Shown here piece after piece: positions 7,519-16,545 of a DNA stretch of 36,137 nt. The translations under genes and the position numbers were made by a program. Each line of letters begins with the position of its first letter. The first letter of the stretch is position 1. This DNA is from an uncultured Bacilli bacterium (GTDB taxonomy: Bacteria > Bacillota_I > Bacilli_A > RF39 > UBA660), in contig CAKOTA010000013.1 in assembly GCA_934119965.1 (NCBI GenBank), positions 1 to 36,137 on the forward strand. The letters are read 5' to 3'. Under the pieces are notes generated by a model that was not told where the DNA came from, ran no database searches, and saw nothing but the letters and a program-made list of their open reading frames with translations.

Positions 7519-10500
7519 ATGAAAAAAATAGGTGAATTTGTAACTAAACATAAAATATCCATAATTATTATTTCTTTATTACTTTTAATTCCAACTATCA
7601 TAGGAATTAAAAATACTAGAATAAATTATGATATATTAGTTTATTTACCAGACGACATTGAAACGATGAAAGGTCAAGAAATATTAAAAGATGATTTTGA
7701 TATGGGAGCTTTTTCAATTTCAATAATTGATAATATGAGTTCAAAAGATATTATTAAATTAGAAGAAAAAATAAGAAAAGTAGAAGGAGTTAATTTAGTT
7801 GCAACTATAGCTGATGTAACTGGTTCAACTATACCTTTAGATTTTTTACCAACTGAAATAACAGACAAAGTTATTAAAGACGGCTCAACTTTATTATTTA
7901 TAACATTTAAAGATACAACATCTACTGATGAAACTTTAAATGCAGTAAAGGAAATAAGAAAATTGGAAAGTGATAGTACTAAAATTGGTGGTATGACTGC
8001 TATGGCACTTGATACAATGGATTTATCAAATGAGGAAATAGCTGTATATATAATTATTGCGGTAATTTTATGTATTATTATTTTAACTCTTTTCTTGGAT
8101 TCATATGTAGTTCCAGTTTTATTACTTGCAAATATTGGTTTAGCTATTCTTTATAATATGGGAACTAATGTATTTTTAGGAGAAATTTCATACATTACTA
8201 AAGCAATAAGTGCAGTATTACAATTAGGAGTTACAACCGATTTTTCAATCTTCTTATATCATAAATATGAAAAATCAAAGAAAAAAGCGAAAGATAATAA
8301 TCAAGCTATGAGTGAAGCAATATCCGAAACTTTAGTATCAGTACTAGGTAGTTCATTAACAACAATTGCTGGATTTTTAGCACTTTGTACAATGAATTTA
8401 ACTTTAGGTAAAGATATTGGTATAGTAATGGCAAAAGGTGTTCTATTTGGACTTATTTGTGTTGTTACTGTATTCCCTTCATTATTACTAATATTTGATA
8501 AATGGATAGAAAAAACAAGTCATAAACCATTTGTTCCTGAATTTAAACACATGAAAGAATTTGTAATTAAACATTATAAATTAATATTTGTAATATTCTT
8601 AATATTAATTATACCTGCAAGTATTGGTAACTTTAATACAAAAGTTTATTATAAATTAGATAAAAGTCTTCCAGAAACATTAGATAGTATTGTCGCTAAT
8701 AATGAATTAAAAGAAAAATTTAATATTGTTTCTCCAGAAATTATTTTATTAGATAAAAATATTAAAACTAATGCTAAAGAAGAAATGATATCAAAATTAA
8801 AAGAAATTGATGGAATTGATTTTGTGTTATCAGGTACATCTCTATCTAAATATGGTATTGATGAAATATTAAGTGAAGATATAACAAAAATATATAAAAG
8901 TGATAAATATGAAATGATTTTCTTTAATTCGTTATATGATATAGCAACTGATGAATTAAATGATCAAATAGATGAAGTTAATAAATTAGTAAAAAAATAT
9001 GATAAAAACGCTATTATAGCTGGTGAAGGTCCACTTATGAAAGACTTAGTTCAAATAAGTGATCAAGATTTTAAAAATGTTAACTATAGTTCCCTAGCTG
9101 TAATATTTGTTATAATGATGTTTGTCTTAAAGTCAATCTCATTACCAGTTATTTTAATTTGTGCGATTGAGTTTGCAATTTTCATAAATATGGGTATTCC
9201 ATATTATACAAATACAACTATACCTTTTATAGCATCAATTGTAATTGGTACTATTCAATTGGGGGCTACAATTGATTATGCAATTTTAATGACAACTAAA
9301 TATCTAGAGAAAAGACAAAGTGGTAAAGATAAATTTGAATCAATTAGATCAGCTTTAAATAATTCTGTAAGTTCAATATTTGTTAGTGGTATGTGTTTCT
9401 TTGCTGCTACTATTGGTGTTGGAGTATATTCAAAACTAGAAATGATTGGTTCATTATGTACTTTAATTTCTAGAGGAGCAATAATAAGTATGTTAGTAGT
9501 TATCTTAGTACTACCATCATTATTGCTTATGTTTGACAAAATAATATGTAAAACAAGTTTAGGTTTTGGAGGTAAAAATATGAAAAATGTTAAAAAACTA
9601 GGATGTTTGTTATTACTATGTGGTATGTTTGGTATTAATAATGTAAGTGCTTTAACTAAAGAAGAAACAGTTTATACAAAATTAAACGCTGACGGAAGTA
9701 TCAAAAATACAATTGTAAATGAACATTTAATTAGTAAAGATAAAACTATAAATGATGTAACTAATTTAAAAGATATTTTAAATATAAATGGTGATGAAAC
9801 TTTTGAATTAAATAATAACAATATTGTATGGAATAATTTAGGTAATGATATTTTTTATCGAGGAACAACTACTAAGAATTTACCTATTGAAACAAGTATT
9901 ACTTATAAATTAAATGGTGAAGTAAAAAATGTAAAAGATATGTTAGGAAAAACTGGTAAAGTTGAAATAGTTGTTAATTTCAAAAATAACAGTTCAAAAG
10001 ATGTATTGGTTAATGGAACTTATCAAACTATGTATACTCCATTTGTTGTAACTATGGGAACTATTTTAAATAATAATAATTTTGATATTAACATTACAAA
10101 TGGTAAGGTAGTAAGTACAGGTACTAACAATATGGTAGTTGCTCTTGCTACTCCTAATTTAGGAAATAGTTTAGGAATTGATTTAGATAATTTAAATCAA
10201 ATCACTCTATCTTATACTACAAAAAGTTTTAGTTTAAGTAGTATGTATTTTGTAATTAGTCCTAGAGTATTAAGCAATATCGATTTAAGTGTTTTTGATA
10301 AAATGGATGTAATTTATTCTAAAGTAAATACTTTAGGTGATAGTTCAAAATTACTAGTTAATGGTTCTAAACAACTATTAAGTGGTACTACTGAATTAAA
10401 AAGTGGTATAGAATTAATTAAAAGTAATTTAGATAATTCTATTTCTTCATTAGAAAATAGTGCAGCTATTGATAGTGCTACATTATCTTATATTCAAAAT

Positions 10501-11139
10501 TTAGCTGTTACTAAAGCTAAAGAACAAATAGTTGCTATGGAAAATTCAATTAGAAGTAGTGCTGAGACTAAAGCTATAGAAGGTTTAACTGAAGAAAAAA
10601 TTAATCAAATTTATAATGGTGTAATGTATTCTTTAGCAACTAATCCATATTATCTAGATTTAGCTAGTAATCCAACGAAAAAGGCTGAATTAGATGGTAT
10701 TATTAAATCTGTTGTTGAAAATGTTTCAAAAATAGTTGCTAAAAGTACTGCTAGTGATGTAGCATATCAAACTTCAATTGAGGTAGCAACATCTACTGCT
10801 AGTAGTTTATCTAGTATGATTGCAACTAATGTAGCAGAAACTGCTAAAACTAATACTATAGAATCTTTAAAAACATTAAGTGCTGCTCTTGTTAAGTTAA
10901 GTGATGGGGCAACAAGTTTAAATAATGGTGCTACTGAATTAAGTACAGGATTAGAAAAATTTGATAGTGAAGGGATAAGTGCTATAACTAGTTTAGTTAA
11001 TAATAACTTAAAAGGTTTTGAAGAAAGAGCAAAAGCATTAGTAAATTTAAGTAAGGAATATAGTACATTCACTATGAAAAATAGCGATACAATTGGAACT
11101 ACTAAATTTATAAATGTTATTGATTCAGTTAGTAAATAA
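7519..11139 (+). CDS. RND/MMPL-family exporter fused to an extracellular YhgE-like domain
   Basis: A 1206-residue protein in two parts. Residues 1-687 are an MMPL-type RND transporter with two six-helix repeats (about 1-340 and 345-685), each with a large loop after its first helix, and GxTxDxxIF/GATIDYAIL motifs in the helix-4 positions. Residues 688-1206 look like a separate exported protein: MKNVKKLGCLLLLCGMFGIN reads as a signal peptide or thirteenth helix, followed by a beta-rich region and an Asn/Ser/Thr-rich helical region with LxxGxxxLxxGxxxL repeats as in YhgE/Pip proteins. The second part has its own GGAGG site and ATG (9580) in frame, so it may also be made alone. Such exporters move lipids, drugs or peptides; the substrate here is unknown. 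The gene is TetR-controlled. Confidence 0.85.
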   Translation: MKKIGEFVTKHKISIIIISLLLLIPTIIGIKNTRINYDILVYLPDDIETMKGQEILKDDFDMGAFSISIIDNMSSKDIIKLEEKIRKVEGVNLVATIADVTGSTIPLDFLPTEITDKVIKDGSTLLFITFKDTTSTDETLNAVKEIRKLESDSTKIGGMTAMALDTMDLSNEEIAVYIIIAVILCIIILTLFLDSYVVPVLLLANIGLAILYNMGTNVFLGEISYITKAISAVLQLGVTTDFSIFLYHKYEKSKKKAKDNNQAMSEAISETLVSVLGSSLTTIAGFLALCTMNLTLGKDIGIVMAKGVLFGLICVVTVFPSLLLIFDKWIEKTSHKPFVPEFKHMKEFVIKHYKLIFVIFLILIIPASIGNFNTKVYYKLDKSLPETLDSIVANNELKEKFNIVSPEIILLDKNIKTNAKEEMISKLKEIDGIDFVLSGTSLSKYGIDEILSEDITKIYKSDKYEMIFFNSLYDIATDELNDQIDEVNKLVKKYDKNAIIAGEGPLMKDLVQISDQDFKNVNYSSLAVIFVIMMFVLKSISLPVILICAIEFAIFINMGIPYYTNTTIPFIASIVIGTIQLGATIDYAILMTTKYLEKRQSGKDKFESIRSALNNSVSSIFVSGMCFFAATIGVGVYSKLEMIGSLCTLISRGAIISMLVVILVLPSLLLMFDKIICKTSLGFGGKNMKNVKKLGCLLLLCGMFGINNVSALTKEETVYTKLNADGSIKNTIVNEHLISKDKTINDVTNLKDILNINGDETFELNNNNIVWNNLGNDIFYRGTTTKNLPIETSITYKLNGEVKNVKDMLGKTGKVEIVVNFKNNSSKDVLVNGTYQTMYTPFVVTMGTILNNNNFDINITNGKVVSTGTNNMVVALATPNLGNSLGIDLDNLNQITLSYTTKSFSLSSMYFVISPRVLSNIDLSVFDKMDVIYSKVNTLGDSSKLLVNGSKQLLSGTTELKSGIELIKSNLDNSISSLENSAAIDSATLSYIQNLAVTKAKEQIVAMENSIRSSAETKAIEGLTEEKINQIYNGVMYSLATNPYYLDLASNPTKKAELDGIIKSVVENVSKIVAKSTASDVAYQTSIEVATSTASSLSSMIATNVAETAKTNTIESLKTLSAALVKLSDGATSLNNGATELSTGLEKFDSEGISAITSLVNNNLKGFEERAKALVNLSKEYSTFTMKNSDTIGTTKFINVIDSVSK

Positions 11140-11140
11140 G

Positions 11141-11162
11141 ACAGTGGAAACACTGTTTTTTT
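11141..11162 (+). terminator. intrinsic terminator of the exporter gene
   Basis: ACAGTG (11141-11146), loop GAAA, CACTGT (11151-11156), then a run of T's. Confidence 0.8.
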
Positions 11163-11222
11163 ATGAATATAAATAAAAAAAGATTACATAATTTATATAT
11201 GAAGTGAATAAATATATATTAA

Positions 11223-11263
11223 TTAGCACTCACTATTGACAAGTGCTAAAAAATGAGTATAAT
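11223..11263 (+). promoter_or_regulatory. CIRCE operator overlapping the clpB promoter
   Basis: TTAGCACTC (11223-11231), nine-nt spacer, AAGTGCTAA (11241-11249): the HrcA-binding CIRCE element with one mismatch between arms. TTGACA (11236-11241), a 16-nt spacer and TATAAT (11258-11263) make a consensus promoter whose -35 lies inside CIRCE, so HrcA should block it at normal temperature. Confidence 0.92.
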
Positions 11264-11284
11264 GTATATATGAGAGGTGATAGT

Positions 11285-13372
11285 ATGAATATGGAACAAG
11301 AAAATGTTTTAGAAAAATATGGTCGTAATATCATTGAAGATGTAAAAAAGGGAAAAATTGATCCTGTAATTGGTAGGGATGAAGAGATAAGAGCTATTAC
11401 TAGAGTTTTATCTAGAAAAACAAAAAATAATCCCGTTTTAATAGGTGAACCCGGTGTTGGTAAAACAGCTATTATCGAAGGTTTAGCTTTAAGAATTGTT
11501 AAAGGCGATGTTCCAAATAGTTTAAAAGATAAAACAATTTGGGAATTAGATATGGCTAGTTTGATAGCCGGTGCTAAATATCAAGGTGAATTTGAAGAAA
11601 GACTTAAGAATGTTTTAAACGAAGTAAAAAAATCTGAAGGAAATATCATTATGTTTATTGATGAAATTCATATGATAGTTGGTACTGGTTCAAATAGTAG
11701 TATGGATACATCTAATATCTTAAAACCAATGTTAGCTCGTGGTGAAATTCATGTAATAGGAGCTACTACATTAAATGAGTATCGTAAATATATTGAAAAA
11801 GATGGAGCTCTAGAAAGAAGATTTCAAAAAATATTAGTTACTGAACCTACAGTTGAAGATACAATCACTATTTTGAGAGGATTGAAACAAAGATTTGAAA
11901 TTCATCATGGAGTAACTATTCAAGATAAGGCAATAATAAGTGCTGCAACTCTATCTAATAGATATATAACTGATAGATTTTTGCCAGACAAGGCAATTGA
12001 TTTAATTGATGAGGCTTGTGCTACTATTAGAGTCCAAATGGATTCTGTTCCAACTGCGCTAGATACTTTAACTCGTAAAATTATGAAATTAGAAATAGAA
12101 AGAGAAGCTTTAAAAAAAGAAAAAGATGAACTATCTAAAAAAAGAATAGAAGAAATAGATAGTGAATTAGGTAAATTAAAAGAAAAAGAAAAAACCTTAA
12201 AAGATTCTTGGAACAAAGAAAAACATTTAAATGAAGAAATAAAAAAGAAAAAAACAGAGTTAGAAAAAGCAAGATTTGATTTAGAGCAAGCTGAAAATAG
12301 CTATGATTTAAATAGAGCTGCTATTTTAAAACATGGTGAGATTCCAAAATTGGAAGGAGAATTGAAAGAATTAAATCATCAAAATGAAAATAAAATTTTA
12401 AGTAATGTTGTTGATAGCGATTCTATAGCAACTGTTATTTCAAAATGGACTAATATTCCAATTGCAAAGTTATTAAGTAGTGAAAAAGAAAAACTATTAA
12501 ACTTAGAAGAAAATATGAAAAAAAGAGTAATTGGACAAGATGAAGCCTTAAAATTAGTAAGTGAAGCTATTCTAAAATCAAGAAGTGGTATTAAAGATCC
12601 TAATAGACCAATTGGTTCATTCTTATTTTTAGGTCCAACTGGTGTTGGTAAAACTGAAATTGCTAAAACTTTAGCATATGAATTATTTGATGATGAAAAA
12701 CATATGATTAGGATTGATATGAGTGAATATATGGAAAAATTCTCTACTTCAAGATTAATTGGTTCGCCTCCAGGATATGTTGGATATGAAGAAGGCGGAG
12801 AATTAACTGAAGCAGTAAGGAGAAATCCTTATAGTATAGTTCTATTTGATGAAGTTGAAAAAGCTCATCCTGATGTTTTAAATTTGTTATTACAAATACT
12901 TGATGATGGTAGAATAACAGATTCAAATGGTCGAACAGTTGATTTTAAAAATACTATTATAATAATGACTTCTAATTTGGGAAGTGAATATATATTAGAT
13001 GGTAATACTGACAAAGTAATTCCTTCGTTAAGAGAATTCTTTAGACCTGAATTTATTAATAGATTAGATGAAATAATCGTATTTAAACCACTTGATAAAG
13101 ATAGCATTTCTAAAATATTAGATAAAATTTTAAGTGAAATTGAAAAAAGATTAGTTGATTTAAATATTCATTTAAAATTAACTGATAAGGCAAGAAATCA
13201 ATTTATTGAAACTGGCTTTGATATTAATTATGGAGCTAGACCTTTAAAAAGATTAGTTAGTAGAATAGTTGAAACATATTTAGCTAAGTTAATAATTAGC
13301 GATAAAATAAAATATGATGATACTGTAATTATCGATTATGATAAAGACTATATATTCAAAATAGACAAGTAA
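11285..13372 (+). CDS. clpB: ClpB-type AAA+ disaggregase lacking the N domain
   Basis: ClpB pulls proteins out of aggregates with DnaK. The 695-residue product has two AAA+ modules: Walker A GEPGVGKTA (about 53-61), Walker B FIDEIH, pore loop GAKYQGEFEER; then Walker A GPTGVGKTE (about 448), Walker B LFDEVEKAH and pore loop GYVGYEEGG. Between them, at about 265-370, lies a charged coiled coil with LEQAENSYDLNRAAILKHGEIPKLE, the ClpB middle domain, which separates it from ClpC/ClpA/ClpE. No ClpP-binding IGF-type loop is seen. It is shorter than the usual roughly 860 residues because the N domain is absent: the sequence starts about 25 residues before the first AAA module. ATG 11285 follows AGAGGTG; an in-frame ATG at 11243 lies inside CIRCE and upstream of the -10, so it is rejected. 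Confidence 0.92.
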   Translation: MNMEQENVLEKYGRNIIEDVKKGKIDPVIGRDEEIRAITRVLSRKTKNNPVLIGEPGVGKTAIIEGLALRIVKGDVPNSLKDKTIWELDMASLIAGAKYQGEFEERLKNVLNEVKKSEGNIIMFIDEIHMIVGTGSNSSMDTSNILKPMLARGEIHVIGATTLNEYRKYIEKDGALERRFQKILVTEPTVEDTITILRGLKQRFEIHHGVTIQDKAIISAATLSNRYITDRFLPDKAIDLIDEACATIRVQMDSVPTALDTLTRKIMKLEIEREALKKEKDELSKKRIEEIDSELGKLKEKEKTLKDSWNKEKHLNEEIKKKKTELEKARFDLEQAENSYDLNRAAILKHGEIPKLEGELKELNHQNENKILSNVVDSDSIATVISKWTNIPIAKLLSSEKEKLLNLEENMKKRVIGQDEALKLVSEAILKSRSGIKDPNRPIGSFLFLGPTGVGKTEIAKTLAYELFDDEKHMIRIDMSEYMEKFSTSRLIGSPPGYVGYEEGGELTEAVRRNPYSIVLFDEVEKAHPDVLNLLLQILDDGRITDSNGRTVDFKNTIIIMTSNLGSEYILDGNTDKVIPSLREFFRPEFINRLDEIIVFKPLDKDSISKILDKILSEIEKRLVDLNIHLKLTDKARNQFIETGFDINYGARPLKRLVSRIVETYLAKLIISDKIKYDDTVIIDYDKDYIFKIDK

Positions 13373-13390
13373 TTCTTGTCTATTTTTTTT
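13361..13390. terminator. clpB terminator overlapping both convergent gene ends
   Basis: ATAGACAAG (13361-13369), loop TAATT, CTTGTCTAT (13375-13383), then a run of T's. The left arm is the end of clpB, and the stop codon of the leftward XRE gene lies in the right arm. Confidence 0.85.
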
Positions 13391-13589
13391 CTTTATTATT
13401 TGTTAATTCTAAAATATAATCAACTGACACTTTATAAAATTTTGTTAATTTAATTAATATTTCAGTTGGTATATCATTGTCACCTGTTTCATAGTGGGAG
13501 TACCCTCTTTGTGATATTTTTAAGATTTCAGCAACTTCTTTTTGAGTTAAATCGTGGTCTTCTCTCAAATCTTTAATTCTTTTGTACAT
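13380..13589 (-). CDS. XRE-family helix-turn-helix regulator
   Basis: A 69-residue, single-domain Cro/C1 HTH protein: IKDLREDHDLTQKEVAEILK then SQRGYSHYETGDNDIPTEIL and KFYKVSVDYILELT, a full five-helix match. The start is preceded by GAGGTGG (reverse strand). It is convergent with clpB and divergent from the alpha-2-macroglobulin-like gene. Two copies of an AGACTRA half-site lie in the divergent gap, one a full dyad, so it likely controls itself and perhaps the neighbour. Single-domain XRE proteins of this kind (SinR/Xre-like) give no ligand clue. Confidence 0.9.
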   Translation of the reverse strand: MYKRIKDLREDHDLTQKEVAEILKISQRGYSHYETGDNDIPTEILIKLTKFYKVSVDYILELTNNKEKK

Positions 13590-13616
13590 TTTCCCACCTC
13601 AATTTAATTATAATTT

Positions 13617-13656
13617 AGACTGATTTATTCCATTGATATTTAGACTAAATTAGTCT
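13617..13656. promoter_or_regulatory. candidate operator of the second XRE regulator
   Basis: AGACTAA (13642-13648), one base, TTAGTCT (13650-13656) is a perfect dyad. A second half-site, AGACTGA (13617-13623), lies 25 bp to the left, just upstream of a minus-strand TATAAT (13607-13612). Confidence 0.55.
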
Positions 13657-13702
13657 GTTGTTGATATGGATATATACTTTACACAGATGAAGTAATTAAT
13701 TA

Positions 13703-13731
13703 TTGACTACATAATCAATGTTAAGTATAAT
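13703..13731 (+). promoter_or_regulatory. promoter of the alpha-2-macroglobulin-like gene
   Basis: TTGACT (13703-13708), 17-nt spacer, TATAAT (13726-13731), 24 bp before the GTG start. Confidence 0.75.
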
Positions 13732-13754
13732 TTAATTGGAAAGTAGGTAATTTT

Positions 13755-16505
13755 GTGGAAGAAAAAACTAATGTTAATTTGGGTAATAAACCTAAGAGAA
13801 AAAAAATATTCTTAATTTTATTGTTAATTTTTCTAATAACTATTATCTCCGTTTTTATTATTTTTATTATATTTAAAAATGGAAATTCAAATGACAATAA
13901 AAATATTGGTAAAATAGATAAAAATGATATTGTGTTAAATGAATCGTATAGTATAAATGAAAATATTATTAAATCATTATCGATTTCAATAAACAAAGAC
14001 AGATCATATATTTTCTCACCAAATGAAAACCCATTGTTTGGATTTACTAGAAGTTTGGCGGAAGATGAGGAAATAAATGTTGAAATTAATTTATATAAAT
14101 TTACAAATTCGAAAGAATATCTGGATTTTATAACTTCGTCATCAGAGAAATTAGACAGTTCTAAATTAAATAAAATTAAAAGTTATAATGTTAAGATGCA
14201 ACAAAGTGTTGAAAATCAAAGAGTTGCTCATTTTGAGATACCAGACAGATTAGAACTTGGTTTTTATGTAATGACTTATAAAACCGATGCTACTGATACA
14301 GAAATTGATGGAAATTATAATTTTGAAGTAATGGGTGATGAAACTTTCCAACCATTTATTGTAAGTAATTTGTCAGCTTATGTATCAAATACTGAAAGAG
14401 ATACTTTAGTATGGGTATATAGTAATGAAACTAAGAAACCATTAAAAGATGTTAGAGTTAATTATAATAATAGTATTTTCAAAACAGATAAAGAAGGAAA
14501 AGTAATATTTGAAAATATTATTAATCATAACGAAGATAGAGTAGAGTTTATCGATATTAAAGATGGCAATGATGAAATATTAGTTGCTATAGCAAATTTT
14601 AATGTCGATAATTACTATACTGGGTATATTTATTCTGATAAACCAATATATAAAAATAGTGATACTATAAAATTGTGGGGATATGTTCCTGTCAATTTAT
14701 TTATTGATAAAATTGATTATAATTTATTTAAAGTTAAAATAGGGGAAGATTTTATATCAGTTACTCCAAGCGAGAATGGAATATTTACAACGGATTATAT
14801 ATTAAATAACGTTAGTAATGGTGATTATGACATTGAATTATATTATAATAACACCTCAATATCCGAAATAAAAACAGTTAAAGTATATGATTATTCAAAA
14901 GATGAAATTGAGTATAACATTGAAACTGATAAAAACAATTATATGTTTAATGATACTGCTAATGTTAAATTAAGTGCTACTAAATTAACAGGGGAAAAAG
15001 TGGCAAATCAAAAATTGATTTTAGAATCCTCTGGAATAAATACATCTTGTTATACTAATAATGATGGTTATTGTATTATAAGTGTTAAATTAGACAATCA
15101 TGTTATTAGTAATTCTTTTGATAGTCTAGTGAATATATTTTTAAGTGTTTATACAGATGAATCTCGAAAAAAATATGAAACTGTAACATCTAAAGATATT
15201 ACAGTAGTATATAATGATATTGATTTAACCGTCGATAAAAAAATTCAATCTGATAATTCGTTTTACTATGATATAAAATTGAAAAAAATAAAAGTCGAAA
15301 ATGATAAATTGGTTTATTCAGATACGACTGGTACTGTCACAGTAAAGACAACTAAAATAGATTGTAAAAGAAGTGCAATTGCAAAAGCAGTATACAATGA
15401 TAATTGTGATTTATCTGAAACTAAAGAAGAATTAGTAAAAAACTATAATGTTGATGGTAATTATACAATCAAGGATATCAATTATGTAGCATCAGTTCGT
15501 GCTTATGATACATATTCAGAAAGTATAGAATATGATTCTCTTGAATTCACAATTAATGATAATTACAATCATGTATGTAGAAAATATATTAAAATTCCAA
15601 TTGTTAATGCTGATAACTATTATTTGACCGAAAATGTTTCAAGTGCAACATTATCAGAATTCTCATTATTTAGTACACACCGTGTTTATCTTTATCCGAT
15701 TCTTTCTTATACAAAAATGAAGAATGGAGGAACTTATTTTGGCAATTCAGGTGGAGCCATGACAGATACTATGTTATGTGCTGGTACCCCTTGTTTTGAA
15801 TATTATTCATTAGGTGATAAAATTGATTTAACGCTAAATAAAAATGGAGCAACTACGATTGAAAAGAAAAATCAATTAACATACTTTTTTAAAGAAAAAG
15901 TATTAGATACATATATGAATAAAAAGGATACGACATTCAAAGATAATTATTTTCCAGGTGTAAATGTGTCGGGGGCATATTACAATGAAAATGATTCAAA
16001 AATGTATTTGATAAAGTATAATTACTTAGATTATAAACATACTGATCGTAATGTAAAAATAGCTATGAACTTAGATAAAGAAAATTATGAACCAAATAAT
16101 ACAGTTACTTTAAAACTAAAAGTAACAGACAAATCAGGAAAAGGAATTAAAACCGATATGTTAATAAGTGTGGTAGATGAAGCAATTTTCTTATCGAAAG
16201 AAGATACAAATGATAGAATAGTATCAATCTATAATAATAAATATTTCCCATTTTATCAATATTCAACATATCAACCATTACCATTTACTCCAATGGGATC
16301 TGGTGCTGCAGGTGGTAATGGTGGAAATTTAAAAAATGGTGATACAATTTATTTTAAAAATATCAAAACTGATGAAAATGGTAATGCTACAGTTACATTT
16401 AAAACAAATAACAATGAAACTAAATTTAGAATTACTGCTATTTCAGCAAATGAAGATTTATATTATGGAACTAATGTTATAAAATTTGTATCCAAAAAAG
16501 GTTAA
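13755..16505 (+). CDS. membrane-anchored alpha-2-macroglobulin-like protein without thioester domain
   Basis: A 916-residue protein with a short cytoplasmic Lys-rich tail, one membrane anchor (about 18-42) and a long extracellular part. Recognisable macroglobulin pieces in order: RDTLVWVYSNETKKPL with TDKEGKVIFEN (about 215-250), the MG2-type YSDKPIYKNSDTIKLWGYVP (about 291-310), SVVDEAIFLSKED (about 804-816) and TDENGNATVTFKTNNNETKF (about 872-891) ending RITAISANEDLYYG. In bacterial A2M homologues this last motif is followed by the thioester domain (CxEQ) and more; here the protein ends about 25 residues later, so bait trapping by a thioester cannot occur. GTG start after AAGTAGG. A protease-binding or structural surface role is inference. 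Divergent XRE gene next door may regulate it. Confidence 0.72.
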   Translation: MEEKTNVNLGNKPKRKKIFLILLLIFLITIISVFIIFIIFKNGNSNDNKNIGKIDKNDIVLNESYSINENIIKSLSISINKDRSYIFSPNENPLFGFTRSLAEDEEINVEINLYKFTNSKEYLDFITSSSEKLDSSKLNKIKSYNVKMQQSVENQRVAHFEIPDRLELGFYVMTYKTDATDTEIDGNYNFEVMGDETFQPFIVSNLSAYVSNTERDTLVWVYSNETKKPLKDVRVNYNNSIFKTDKEGKVIFENIINHNEDRVEFIDIKDGNDEILVAIANFNVDNYYTGYIYSDKPIYKNSDTIKLWGYVPVNLFIDKIDYNLFKVKIGEDFISVTPSENGIFTTDYILNNVSNGDYDIELYYNNTSISEIKTVKVYDYSKDEIEYNIETDKNNYMFNDTANVKLSATKLTGEKVANQKLILESSGINTSCYTNNDGYCIISVKLDNHVISNSFDSLVNIFLSVYTDESRKKYETVTSKDITVVYNDIDLTVDKKIQSDNSFYYDIKLKKIKVENDKLVYSDTTGTVTVKTTKIDCKRSAIAKAVYNDNCDLSETKEELVKNYNVDGNYTIKDINYVASVRAYDTYSESIEYDSLEFTINDNYNHVCRKYIKIPIVNADNYYLTENVSSATLSEFSLFSTHRVYLYPILSYTKMKNGGTYFGNSGGAMTDTMLCAGTPCFEYYSLGDKIDLTLNKNGATTIEKKNQLTYFFKEKVLDTYMNKKDTTFKDNYFPGVNVSGAYYNENDSKMYLIKYNYLDYKHTDRNVKIAMNLDKENYEPNNTVTLKLKVTDKSGKGIKTDMLISVVDEAIFLSKEDTNDRIVSIYNNKYFPFYQYSTYQPLPFTPMGSGAAGGNGGNLKNGDTIYFKNIKTDENGNATVTFKTNNNETKFRITAISANEDLYYGTNVIKFVSKKG

Positions 16506-16522
16506 TTAAATAACCTTTTTTT
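16496..16522 (+). terminator. intrinsic terminator of the macroglobulin-like gene
   Basis: AAAAGGTTA (16496-16504) and TAACCTTTT (16511-16519) with a six-nt loop, followed by T's. The stop codon sits at the top of the stem. Confidence 0.75.
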
Positions 16523-16545
16523 GTTATAATTAATATGGTGATAAT

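Noticed and set aside
10767..11153. 128-codon open frame on the minus strand opposite the exporter gene.
   Set aside because: It is a shadow of the Ser/Thr/Asn-rich coding strand, without ribosome site or recognisable domain.
12865..13107. Minus-strand open frame opposite clpB.
   Set aside because: Shadow of the strongly conserved second AAA+ module.
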